NCBI GenBank assembly: GCA_026214975.1 | Contig: CM047805.1 | Coordinates: 186,249,333 to 186,313,332, forward strand | Origin: Gentiana macrophylla | Lineage: Eukaryota > Streptophyta > Magnoliopsida > Gentianales > Gentianaceae | Length of the DNA stretch: 64,000 bases | Direction of reading: 5' to 3' | In this document: piece after piece, positions 11,491 through 22,154 of the stretch | How the letters are laid out: every line of letters begins with the position of its first letter | How positions within the stretch are numbered: the first letter of the stretch is position 1 | Notes under the pieces: generated by a model | What the model was told of the DNA's origin: nothing | The model's input: only the letters and a program-made list of their open reading frames with translations | Database searches by the model: none | Program-made: the position numbers and the translations under genes

Positions 11491-12180
11491 GGGAATGCAA
11501 GTAATATTGAAACTTATTTTTCAAATTAAAGATTATCAGTAAAATTTTATTAAATTCCAAATAAATGATACATGCCCTTAAATATTGTTTTCTTGTTGCT
11601 TTGATTTATGGTGGTGTCAAAGGTTCTTTTGACGGACTCGGATGTACTCCAACAACATCCTTCTCCATTTATCGACTTGAAGTATCTGAAATTCGTCTAT
11701 CCGCCTAGGGAATTGCCAAGTCATTCAGGCCTTCTTACTAAAAAACATAATGACCTAATTGACTCAATAATTTGATTCATATCGTTTTGTTTAGCAAAAA
11801 AAAATCATCATTATTATATAATGTTGAATAGTAGTATTATATATATGGAACAACAACTTATCCATCTAGATTACTTAAAACTCATATGGATGTTCTTACA
11901 TACATGAAAAAGAGAGACAAAAAGAATTTAGCGGAGACTATGTTATACACGGTAAAAGATAGCTTACACAAACCATATTTAAGTTTATCTAATATGAAGT
12001 GACATTGATGTCAACCGCAGATGTCATCGTGCATCGTTAGACAACTAATGAAGTGACATTGATGTCATCGCATACATTGTTAGAACTAATGAAGTGGACA
12101 TTGATGTCACTACATAAATCGATCTGATAATAAGTCGCCACCGAATAAATCGATACAATAAGACGCCATCGCATACATCG
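11491..12180. other. AT-rich spacer with three copies of a TGACAT..ATGTCA palindrome
   Basis: No coding signal. The palindrome TGACATTGATGTCA occurs at 12000-12013 and 12054-12067, and with one inserted G at 12095-12109. Each copy is preceded by GAAG, and the last two by ACTAATGAAG. These short tandem units lead directly into the GC-rich array that starts near 12181. Confidence 0.55.
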
Positions 12181-13275
12181 GTACAATAAGGTGTCTCGCA
12201 GACGCGCGTCACTTCATCGCGGTGTCTCGATCGCGATCGCGGCGTGTCTCTGCAATCGCGGTGTCACTTCATCGCGTGTGTCTGCGTCGGGGTGGTCAGC
12301 TGCGTCATCGCGGTGTGTGTCACTACATCGCGGTGTCTACGTGCATCGGTGTCTCTTATCGCGGTGTCACTCTCATCGGTGTCTCTGCAATCGCGGTGTC
12401 ACTTTATCGCGCGGTGTCTTTGCATCAGCGGTGTCTCTCTGATGTCTCGCGGTGTCTATCGTTGCGGTGTCACTTCATCACGGTGTCTCTGCGCGCGGTG
12501 TCTTTGTATGGCGTTGTCTCTTTATCAGCGCGTGTCTTTGCGGTGTCTCAAATCGCCAAATGTTATAACATCGCGATGTCTCTCTGCGATGTATCGTCAT
12601 CGATCGCGGTGTCTCGTGATCTGCGTGTCATCGATCGTGTCTGCACTGCGTGGTGTCATCATCGTGGTGTCAATGGATTTGGCGCCAATGCGCGAATGCA
12701 TGCGGCGTCACTTCATCGCGATGTCGATGTCTCATTGCGGTGTCTCTTATCGCGATGTCTCGCATCGTCAAATGTTATAACATCGCGATGTCTCGCGTCG
12801 GGGTGGTCATCTTGCATCGCGGTGTCTCTCAGATCTGGGTTGGTCATCGCGCGTCGTGGTGTCTTTGCATCGGAGGTGGTCATCAGTATCGAGGTGATCA
12901 ATGGATTTGGCGTGGTCAATGCATCGTGGTGTCACTTCATGGCGTCATCGCGTGCGGGTGGTCACTACGCCGATGTATCACTTCATCGAGGTGTCTCGCA
13001 CGCGGCGTCTCATCACGTGTCTGCGCCGATCGGGGTGGTCATCGTCGCGGTGTCTCTGCGCATCACGGTGTCACTTCATCGCCGTGTCTACATCGCGGTG
13101 TCGGTGTCACCGTCGCCGGTCTCTACATCACGATGGTCATCGATCGGGCGTCGCGGTGGTCAATGCATCGTGATGGTCATTGCATCGAGGTGGTCAATGC
13201 GTCGCGGTGGTCATTGAATCGCGGTGGTCAATGTATCGGGGTGGTCGATGATCGCGATTGGTCAATACATCGGTT
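12181..13275. repeat. Degenerate GC-rich minisatellite with higher-order structure
   Basis: About 1.1 kb built from variants of a short core: ATCGCGGTGTC with CACTTC or TCTGC spacers in the left part, and ATCGCGGTGGTCAATGC-like units of about 17 bp at the right end. Longer phrases recur at about 0.2-kb spacing. CAAATGTTATAACATCGCG occurs near 12557 and again 212 bases later; TCAATGGATTTGG at 12670 recurs at 12898. Several plus-strand frames are open at once (12222-13217 among them), as expected from a stop-poor repeat, so coding is not claimed. Confidence 0.75.
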
Positions 13276-13309
13276 TTAAAATAATAATAAAAAAGCGAAG
13301 CAGCGCCTG

Positions 13310-13350
13310 GAAAAAAAAAAAAAAAAAAAACAAACCCTTAACAGCACCTG

Positions 13351-13394
<44 letters not shown>
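13310..13394. repeat. Two adjacent poly-A tracts
   Basis: A run of about 20 A follows GCAGCGCCTGG. A second run of more than 40 A follows ACAGCACCTG, with only about 20 bases between them. The similar sequence before each tract suggests a duplicated retroposon tail, but no SINE or LINE body was recognised and the minisatellite lies directly upstream. Confidence 0.6.
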
Positions 13395-13396
<2 letters not shown>

Positions 13397-14479
13397 CAAA
13401 CAGCAAGCCTATTTCAGTAAACAATATTTCTTTCAAATTTCATAGCTACAAATCAACAGAATTTCACAAACGGATGCTGCACTGTAAATAGTTGTAGTCA
13501 ACGATATGTGTAATGAGTGCTACTGCTGACAACACTTCCTATACTCGGAGAATCCTTGGGGACAGCTTGATTTGATTATTAGCAGGTACGCCTCTTCTCC
13601 CTTCTTCTTCTTCTTTTTTTTTTTTTTTTTTTTTCATTTAAGTATTTTGAGTCTATCTATCTAATTTGTGTCTATATGTTCAACAGATTCCTTTTTGTCG
13701 CTTATAAGTCAAATAAGTCAGTTTACAGTCTTTTGGGTTTTGGCTATAAAATCTTATTGGTTTGAAAACATCAAACCATGCACCTAAAAATCATCAAATT
13801 ATAAATCGTTTTTTTGTATTGTAATTTGAAACAAAAAAATTTATAAATACCAAAAAAAACTATTTAAGTCAATGATTATAATGACTTTCATAGTATTAAT
13901 TAAAATTAAGGAATTTATTCGGAATCAAATTCTTAATTTTGGTCTGAGAAAATTTAAAACTCTGAAAACCGATGGTACTTATGATGAATGTCATCCTTTG
14001 ACTTATTTAATTGACGAGTTTTAGTTTCAACTTAAAAGCAACGATTGACGTCTATTTGCAATATCGCATCATATTCTTGTGTGCATGAAAGTAAAAACAA
14101 CCATTAATAGAGAAGTTTAAAACTCCGGTGTGCATGTGCCCGTGATGTAATCTTTTATAGCGATTATTCTATATTGAAATTTGTCCATTCAAATTTCATT
14201 CTATGTGGATGATTAATTAATGATTCGTTTGTTGAAGCGAAAATTTAAAATGTAAACATTTTAATTATCTAGATGATACAAGTGCTGAAGTCATTGGTAA
14301 CAAAGTGATTTTGAATGCTAAAATGTACTTTGTTCATCTCAAGATTTAAAATCATTTAGTTTTTTTACTTTTGCATCATAATTTAAGTCAATTTAGAAAA
14401 TCAGTGAAGTATTTATTATATTTTTCTTTTTTTACGCCTCATTTATTACATACACGCTAATTTTTCACTACTTTACATT
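13395..14479. other. AT-rich intergenic sequence
   Basis: No coding signal. A pyrimidine tract (CTTCTTCTCCC then poly-T) lies near 13594-13634. The last 130 bases resemble the sequence at about 17876-17960 and belong to the unknown repeat family described further on. Confidence 0.4.
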
Positions 14480-14491
14480 AATAACAATCAA

Positions 14492-16200
14492 GAGGTGGGG
14501 AGCTCCTTGACAATATCCCAGGTTGAGGAGATGTGCAAGCTCCACTCCCCTGAAATATTATTCCTTTCGGAAACTAAAAATCGATCCCCGCTTATTTTGA
14601 AGCTTTGCATAAGGTTTAATTTTGATTATGTACATACAGTTGATCCAGTGGGGTTATCTTGAGGCCTGGCTTTATTTTGGAAAAAATACTCTAATGTTGT
14701 ATCTATTATGTCTACAACGTGTACCATCGAAACGCGTATTAAAGGAATTTGATGATATGGAAGCCTGCATCACCAGGGGGATGAACGACAACATTTTGAG
14801 GGAAGTGGATGAGCAAGAATTAAAGACCGCAATTTTTCAGATGCACTCAAGCACGGGCCCGGGACCTGATGGTATGTCTCCTGGTTTTTTTAAAAGTTGT
14901 TTTCTAAACTTCCGAAAGAATTGAATCATACTTGCATTGCTCTTCTTCCAAAAATAAGATATCCATTCAGAGCCTTTTCATTTTAGGCCTATCAGCTTAT
15001 ATAATGTGCTATACAAAATTATTTCAAAAAATTTGGCCAACAGGTTAAAACTTTGCCTCCCCAGTTGCATTAGTGAAAGTCAAAATGCCTTTGTACCCAA
15101 CCGACAAATTTTGGATAGTTATATTGTTGCTCGTGAAACTTTACATTACATGATGAATAAAAGAAAAGGAAAGGACTCTTGTAGGCGTTAAAATTAGATG
15201 TGTCCAAAGCTTTTGACCGAGTTGAATGAGATTTTCTTTTCTTCATGCTAACTAAGTTGGGGTTTTGTGATAAAGTGGTGGAGTTATTACGGGAATGCAT
15301 AATTTCGGTCTCTTTTTCTTTCATTATTAATGGTGAAAGAGTATGATTTGTTAAACCTAAACGGGGAATTAGACAAGGTGATCCTCTATCACCTTACCTT
15401 TTTTATAATTTGTGTGCACGGTTTAAGTCATTTGTTGCATAAAGCTAATCATGATGGAGCGGTCCCGGGTATCCGCATTTCTAGATATAGCCCAAGAATA
15501 AATCACTTATTTTTTGCGGATGACTCTTTGTTAATGACTAGTGTTAATATTAATTGTGCTTCACATTTAACAACTATACTTTCCAAGTGGTTTCGGGTCG
15601 CTTTATAAATCTAGAGAAATCGGCAGTCTTTTTTAGTCGAAATGCTTCCTCTCAAATTAAAAATGAAGTTATGGCCTTTCTCAATGGACTCTCCGAGCGC
15701 GAGGATACCCATTCTGTTGAGGTGTGTGCCTTTGTCGATGCAGCCTGGAAACCGGATTCTTGTCTTGCTGGATATGGTGCAGTTCTTCTCCAGGAGAATG
15801 ATGCGCTTTTGGAGGTCCAGGCTTCTCCGAAGTCGCAATGCACTTCGCTTTAATTCTTTGAAGCACAAGCCTTACGATGGTGTATGAGCGGATGCTTGGC
15901 GATGGGATTGAAAAATATAGTTTGTTATTCGGATTGCTTAATCTTGGTAAATTGTTGTAATAGCTCAAAACCCCTCCAGCTTGATATTTCTACTATCCTG
16001 AATTTATATTAAGTATTAAATTAGAAAGTTTGAATGTTGTCATATTTTGCATACTGAACGCGATGGCTCACAATCTTGCTGCTCTTTCGTTCAGTTCAGA
16101 TGTAGGGGTATTTTGGCATAACCCTGTTCCTGTTTGGCTCTGTATTGTTTAATTTGTTATAATGAAAGTTTTCGTTTTTTATGGTGGAAAAAATTAAATA
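14492..16200 (+). mobile_element. 5'-truncated plant L1-type LINE
   Basis: The insert is bounded by a perfect 12-bp target duplication, AATAACAATCAA, at 14480-14491 and 16201-16212, and ends in an A-rich tail. It carries the endonuclease, reverse transcriptase and RNase H order of plant L1-type retrotransposons but starts inside the endonuclease, as expected from incomplete reverse transcription. The target is one copy of the unknown repeat family, whose sequence resumes at 16213. Confidence 0.85.
14495..16152 (+). pseudogene. LINE ORF2 remnant: endonuclease, reverse transcriptase, RNase H
   Basis: Three blocks are readable in shifting frames. Endonuclease: VEEMCKLHSPEILFLSETKN near 14520-14580. 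Reverse transcriptase: GPGPDGMSPGFFK near 14855-14890, then NRQILDSYIVARE and, at about 15505-15530, the catalytic FADD motif in NHLFFADDSLLM. RNase H: from CAFVDAAWKPDS near 15727 to AHNLAALS near 16070, ending at 16152. A TGA interrupts the endonuclease, frames change several times in the transcriptase, and the thumb and linker between about 15620 and 15715 are deleted. It cannot encode an active protein. Confidence 0.85.
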
Positions 16201-16212
16201 AATAACAATCAA

Positions 16213-16561
16213 ATGTCACTTATTAAAATGCGTATAATTTTATAAAGTTTGGGGCCTTAAAATATGTGTAAATTTTTGGGGCCAAAGGCCCAAGACAGTT
16301 AAAATCCACTAAAAATCTGACAGGCTCAGTCATGGGCATAGGCCCAATACGCCTAGGCCTTGGGTGTTCAATATTTTTATATGATGTATTATGAATTCGA
16401 TATGCCAGTAAGGTATGAAATTGGGCTTGAATATTACATTTAAAAATAGATTAGATTTAGTGAATCATTTGGTGATTCCTGTTCTATAAATAGAATTATC
16501 ATTTTTCATAAAACTTTGGAACGTGTTAATAAATTATTATATAAAAAAAAATATTCCTAAA
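16213..16561. repeat. Unknown repeat family, copy A, left part
   Basis: This matches copy B at 18440-18740 and, for its right half, copy C at 23885-24080. Shared phrases include GGCATAGGCCCA, GATGTATTATGA, GAAATTGGG, TGAATATTACA and the AAATTATTATAT block. The copy is cut by the solo LTR that starts at 16562 and continues at 17479. No coding capacity was seen. Confidence 0.65.
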
Positions 16562-17473
16562 TGACGATGGTCGGATTAGCCCTTGTCACGTGTCATTCAG
16601 AAAATGATCGCATAATAAATGAAGAAAGAGAAAAGTAACAAACTTAAGGGCCAGGAGCCCCATGTCAATTTGTAGGTCACGCCAGAGGAGGTCTGACACG
16701 CTCTCTCGACCAGACTTCCGCAGGACGGCTTGATCATGTTAGAGTTCGGGTAGTGCATCCAAGCTCGAGATGATCTGAGGAGCTCACCGCAGGATGGCCA
16801 AAACTCCCCTTATCTGATATTTTAAACATGTTCCTATATCATAGGATAAACACGGAAAGAATCTTAGGATATTATGACAGTGATCATGTTATAAAATACG
16901 TACTCCCTCCGTTCCATAATAACTAAGGCAGTTGCCAAAAAGTTTTGTTCTAATATAACTGAAGCAGAACATTTTCTAAAGCAGCATTTATTGCTAATTT
17001 TTCTACTTTACCCTTATTTAATACTTTGGTAGAAGTTAAAAAAAAGACTGCATTAATTGTATCATAGGAATTTTTTAGTCATTTCATCCGAATAGTCATA
17101 ACATTAAATCACTTTCTTGATAACCGTATTTTTGACAACTGTCTCAGATATTTTGTAACGGATGGAGTATATAATAATCCATAAATTAAAGGGATTTACA
17201 TAAAATAATCCTTAGGGATTAAGAATCCTCATACTTGTTGAACAAGAAAATGGACGAGGAGTCCACTATATAATCTATACATAAGGAACTACGAGGGATT
17301 TGATTTCAATTACACACATTGGATACGTAGGCAAATTGAAAAAATTATTCAGGCTCAGTATAACAATCACACAAACCACCCCCAGTTCATCTTTTCTAGC
17401 TTTTAGATATTTTCAATTGTCACTCGGAAAATTACGGCCTGGATTACTTTATTGACGAAATCCAGCATCATCA
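16562..17473. mobile_element. Solo LTR with nested MITE
   Basis: The segment begins TGACGATG and ends CATCATCA (imperfect TG...CA inverted ends). It is flanked by the 5-bp duplication CTAAA at 16557-16561 and 17474-17478, and it interrupts copy A of the unknown repeat exactly between two parts that are continuous in copies B and C. That makes it a solo LTR of about 645 bp before the internal MITE insertion. A TATAATCTATA-like promoter region lies near 17260-17275. No internal domain remains, so family is unknown. Confidence 0.8.
16903..17167. mobile_element. Stowaway-like MITE
   Basis: Terminal inverted repeats begin CTCCCTCCGTTCC on the left and, read inward from the right, CTCCATCCGTTAC. 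Both continue into similar sequence as far as CAGTTG. The element is bordered by TA on both sides (16901-16902 and 17168-17169), the target duplication of Tc1/mariner-derived Stowaway elements. Length is 265 bp with no coding capacity. It sits inside the solo LTR. Confidence 0.85.
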
Positions 17474-17478
17474 CTAAA

Positions 17479-17960
17479 CAATTTTAACATATATATTCAA
17501 GTATTGTAAGCTACTAATTTAATAAATAAGTAAATGAGGTACCGTCAAATTTTCCGTTGGTATGAATTAATGACGCTTGACCAAAAAAATTAAATTTGAA
17601 ATTTAAAACTATTAGTACATTGCCCCGCCCATTTGCATTATTCAAAAACTTTGGGATACGTTACCCTAAAGCCCGTGAATTCCGTGTCATCATATGGAGT
17701 CATTGATTATAACGAAAGTCGTTGATAACGGGTCAAATGAATTAATTTTTGTGGCATTGTATATGCTTTGGTTGATTTATTTCTTCTATTTTTTTTTTAA
17801 TGAAAACGAAATGCATTTATGTAAGTTTATTTAGTTTTTTTTTTTCATAATGTAAGTTTATTTAGAAAACCAATAAAACATTTATTACATTATTCTTCTT
17901 TTACCCTACATTTATTATACAGTCACCCGTATTTCACGAATTTGCATTAATAACAAGCAA
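17479..17960. repeat. Unknown repeat family, copy A, right part
   Basis: Continuation of copy A beyond the solo LTR. It contains TTTTCCGTTGGTATGAATTA, TGACGCTTGACC, GGGATACGTTACCCT and GCCCGTGAATTCC, all shared with copy B (18785-19160) and largely with copy C (24110-24420). From about 17876 it also resembles the sequence just before the LINE at 14397-14490, so copies may be arranged partly in tandem. Confidence 0.65.
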
Positions 17961-18207
17961 ATGTTATTTTTAAAAATATCAGTCAAAGTTTATTTTAGAT
18001 TTTTTCATCAAAGTGAATGACACATAAATCATTCAACTAACTTTCTTAATCCGTGTGAAAAAATCCGAACAAATTTACATTTTGGGACGAATGTAGTATA
18101 AGTGTGAAAGAATAAAATTAAAGAAGATGAATATCACAATTTTAAAATTAAATATTGATATAAAATAACGTTTCACTCGATTTAGGATGTACTAAATGAG
18201 AAGGAAA

Positions 18208-18271
<64 letters not shown>

Positions 18272-18439
18272 AACAACAACTCCACTCTCATCAACTAAAG
18301 TTTTGTTAAGTTAACTCAGATGTGCTTATTTATTAGTCACAAAAGACAAGAACACATCTAATAAATATAACTATATTTGAAGAAAAAAAATTAAGCGACA
18401 AGTGTTTTAAGGATGATACTTTTCGTTAGATGAAGAAAA
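17961..18439. other. Spacer with a truncated MITE end and poly-A/(CA)n tract
   Basis: The end of a third copy of the 21270/24698 MITE family (GGGACGAATGTAGTA) is seen near 18083-18097, but its other end is missing. At about 18209-18270 an A tract is interrupted by a short (CA)n run. No coding signal. Confidence 0.45.
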
Positions 18440-19165
18440 ATGTAAGGGCCTTAAAATGAGTGTAATTTTATAAAATTCGGAGCCTTAAAATATCTGTAAA
18501 TTTTGAGGGTCAAAGGTCCGGTTAGGGCATAGGCCCATTATACATTGGGTCATCGTTTTTTATTTATTTATTTTTATGATGTATTATGAGTTAGATATGT
18601 CATAAGATACGAAATTGGGTTTGAATATTACAATTTATAGATTAGAGCATTTGGGTGATTCATGTTCTACAGATACAATTATCATTTTCATAAAACTAAT
18701 TAGGAACTCGTTAATGAATTATTATATAAAAAAGTTCTTCTTCATTAGTTTTGAACAAATACATACGAGTATGGTAAGCTACAATTCAAATAAGTAAATG
18801 ATGTACCGTCAAATTTTCCGTTGGTATGAATTAATGACGCTTGACCGAAAAATTTAAATTTGAAATTTGAAAGTATATTGCCCGCCCATCTGCATTATTC
18901 AAAAAGTTCGGGATACGTTACCCTCAAGCCCGTGAATTCCGTGCCATTATATAAAGTCATTGATTATAACGGAAGTCATTGATAATGGGTCATATAAATC
19001 GATTTTTGTAGCATTGTAACTCAACCAAAGCAAAAAAAAACTCAACCAAAGTATATTCTCCGTTAGAAATAAACAAACCTTTTATAGAGTACTAGAGTAT
19101 ATGCTTTGGTTGATTTTTTTTTTTTTTTAAAATGAAAAACGACATGCATTTATATAGAATAAAAA
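18440..19165. repeat. Unknown repeat family, copy B (uninterrupted)
   Basis: This copy runs from the TGTAATTTTATAAAATTC phrase through GGGCATAGGCCCATTA, GATGTATTATGAG and TTTTCCGTTGGTATGAATTA to AAACGACATGCATTTATA without interruption. It therefore shows what copy A looked like before its insertions. No open frame of note and no terminal repeats were recognised. Confidence 0.65.
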
Positions 19166-19854
19166 AAAATTCAAACAAAACAACGTTGACTTGATCAATA
19201 AACCTAAAAAAAGACGAAATCCTAACATAATTTGTCTTTAGATCACCTTCAATGAAAGAATAAACCTCGTAAAGATGGATAAACATTTTTTTTTAAAAGA
19301 GAAAAATAATTTCATGTGGAGAAAAAATAAACTACCATTAAAAATGACATATAGTTGATCGGTAGGGTTTTTTCTTGCTAGAAACCGCTTAAAACCACCA
19401 AAAACCTTCGATAACCACTCCCACCCACCATTGGAACCGGGTTTTTTTCCCTGTAAGTTTTTCAAACCGATACGTTTTTCGGTGCATTCATTTGTATGTG
19501 TAGTTTTGATACTTGTAAGCATTCGGTATAATAACGTAGTTCCAGAAAGCAAATATAAGTCCCTAATTGATGTCAACCAATCTATTAATCGAAAGTTGAA
19601 TAATGATGCTTATCCACGTTTAATTGTTTTATCAAAACATAACTTATAAAAATAGATTAATTAATTGTTGAGGTCGATGTTGACAATATAGACTTGATAA
19701 CTATTTAGTTGAAGGTGAAATACTTGTTGAAATGCAAATGTAAGTATACTATTAAAAACACACAAGTGTTGTTGTTCAAGCAAATAATTCATCATCGTCA
19801 AATCATTTTAATGCGAATAACCTTGAGCAACTAACCTAATATGTCCGTAATTAG
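19166..19854. other. AT-rich intergenic sequence
   Basis: No convincing gene. The frames at 19092-19286, 19238-19576 and 19431-19649 overlap one another on opposite strands and show no domain. Confidence 0.35.
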
Positions 19855-20282
19855 TTCTTCAAAACTTGGATCGTTGCGGCTTACTCGTTCCATTTTGACC
19901 TCGGTATTAGTCCTGAGACTATATATGGAGATGCAGTCGATTATTTTGGCTATGAAATAGGCTATTCGATTGGGACTTCTTACAATATCTTCGAGTCTGA
20001 TTGTCTACCATGCGTTCGAGCGCTTACAAATGACCGTCGAACGATTTATGCATGCTTTAAATTTGCTTAGCGTCGGATTGTCTTGCACTTTTCCTTTCTT
20101 TGTTTCGACGTCTTTTAATTTTGTTAAGCGCAGTGGAAATTTCCCGGCGCATCTATTGGCTAGACATGGGTTAGGTCACTCTGCACGTATTGTTTGAGAC
20201 ACTTTCCCTCATAATGATGTAATTTATGCCGCTATTCAGGACTTAGCATAATAAAATACTTGTTTTCCTCAACAACAACAAC

Positions 20283-20309
<27 letters not shown>
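19855..20309 (+). pseudogene. LINE 3' end: RNase H remnant with poly-A tail
   Basis: FESDCL near 19990 and, after a frame change, FVKRSGNFPAHLLARHGL near 20118-20172 are the RNase H core (ESD) and terminal (AH.LAR) motifs of plant L1-type LINEs. A stop follows at about 20195, then a short 3' UTR and an (AAC)n/poly-A tail that ends at 20309. Only the last domain remains, with at least one stop and one frameshift. The 5' boundary and target duplication were not found. Confidence 0.7.
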
Positions 20310-20313
<4 letters not shown>

Positions 20314-21269
20314 GGATATGCATAGATATTCTCTTAAATTTGGCATCAAAAGTTAGAGAATTCTTTTTTTAATTTTTCACGCAACACAATATTCTGACTG
20401 AATAAGTGTTATAAAATAATGATTATTCTATGATATATTTTCGCGTTTTGTGTGAAAGACACCCCAACGTTTTAATTTTTTTATTTTTACCTTTATTTGT
20501 ACTTTTTTTTTATTTGTACATTTTAAAAAAAATCATGTCCAGTGTGTCACGTGTCAAGATTTTATTAATTAAAAATTAAACAATTATTGTACCTTTTATG
20601 TTATATGTATAATGTTGACAACAATACTATCTTTTTGTAAATTGTAATATTTTAAATTGTAAACTGTAATATTTAAAGCTCAAAGGAGATTATGTATAAA
20701 GTTCACTTACCAATTTTAGGTTTTTATGAGAAATTAATGTATCATGTACCTTACTTATTCTCATTACACATTTTTCTTTAAATCCTATGCATGTCACAAA
20801 ATATATTTTATATTGTACGTATATTTTTAACAAGCGTCATCTATTTTGAAATTAATCGTTTTAGTATGTTCGTGTAGTATTGTGCGAAGACCCGTTTCTA
20901 GACATAATCCAGCAAAGCCATGAATTAGGGCCTTCGTAAAATTAACAAAATTTAGGCACTTGAATTTTTATTTTTTTTATTTTATCAAATGAATTTATTA
21001 ATCTAACACATAACATATGTTTTAAAACCGTTTGTTTTTTCAAAAGTCCTCGTTTTGATAAATTTGCTTAAGACCTCTAAACTTTCACAGATGACCCTGG
21101 TCGTGCAATATATTCTTGATTGTAAAAACGCGAATTGCAAAAATGATAATTAAGGCAACAAAATTTAAAATAAACACATTAAAAAAATAACTAGCACTAT
21201 TACTATGTTAATTCTGACACGGTGCATTTCATAGTATTAATTTATTGTGCCAATTCATGTAATATAATA
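20310..21269. other. AT-rich intergenic sequence
   Basis: Nothing recognisable; low-complexity AT-rich DNA with several homopolymer runs. Confidence 0.35.
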
Positions 21270-21539
21270 CCTTCTTCCCATAGAAAGTGCTCAATTTTTT
21301 AAAATGAATTGTCTCATAAAAAATGTCCGTATAGAAACCAATACATCATTTATTACATTTTTTATAAACATACCTCTATCATAATATTTAATGTATATAT
21401 ATTTATTTTATATTCCAAAAGAGTATTTATTATTTTATAGGGGTATAAATGACCATCACTACAAAAAAGACAACATATTAATTATTTTTTTAATCCGTGT
21501 GTTCCACAAAAAGAGACATTATTTATGGGACGGATGTAG
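21270..21539. mobile_element. MITE, family M1, first orientation
   Basis: About 270 bp bordered by TA. The right terminus reads inward CTACATCCGTCCCATA and the left CCTTCTTCCCATA. Along its length it matches the reverse complement of 24698-24961 (shared TGAATTGTCTCATAAAAA, CAATACATCATTTA and TTAATTATTTTTTTAAT). It lies about 450 bp upstream of the TATA box of the gene at 22155. Confidence 0.7.
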
Positions 21540-21994
21540 TAATTTTTTTAGAGCATCTTTTCATACAATACACTGACCCAACATTGTTGATTATTCTGAC
21601 TTAATTTCAGTCAAAATTTAAGCGTTTTTAGACCCAATCCCGATTAGAAAACCTATTTCATACATTCTGGCCTTAATTCATTCAGAAAAAAATTCAACAT
21701 TCTGCCAAAATTTCAGTCAGAATAAATATGCGCGAAATTTTAAAGGATTTTTTTTTTTGTTGTGTGAAAAGACATTTACTTTTTTTTCTTAGAACTAAAT
21801 TTTCCTGAATATAAAATAATAATATTATTGATATACCTTTAAAAATAAAATAAAGTAAAAAAAAAAAAAACTGCTAATTTCTGTGGGGACTCCTTATATT
21901 GCTTGGCCACCAAGCAAAATAACATTAATAAATAAAATTCCCAAATATTTTCCTGATCACCTTTAGCATTACTTCTCTCCCCCAAAATCCAAAC

Positions 21995-22000
21995 TATAAA
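21995..22000 (+). promoter_or_regulatory. TATA box of the 22155 gene
   Basis: TATAAA in the context CAAACTATAAAACCCTC, followed by a CT-rich stretch typical of plant transcription starts. This puts the start about 130 nt before the ATG. The presumed 5' UTR holds a direct repeat of CACCTCCAAATC near 22026 and 22062. Confidence 0.55.
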
Positions 22001-22154
22001 ACCCTCTCTCTGTGTACTGATTTCACACCTCCAAATCTAAAAAGTTATTTTCCCGATTTTACACCTCCAAATCCAAAATCTTGATCGGATCTTTTCCGGT
22101 TTGGTTTATTTTATTATTGTTTTCCGCTTGAAACCTCAATTTCTCCTGTGAAAC

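Noticed and set aside
12222..13217. Long plus-strand ORF (331 codons) and two overlapping long ORFs
   Set aside because: All lie in the degenerate minisatellite, several frames are open together and the products are His/Arg/Ser/Cys-rich repeats; the lack of stops follows from the repeat sequence.
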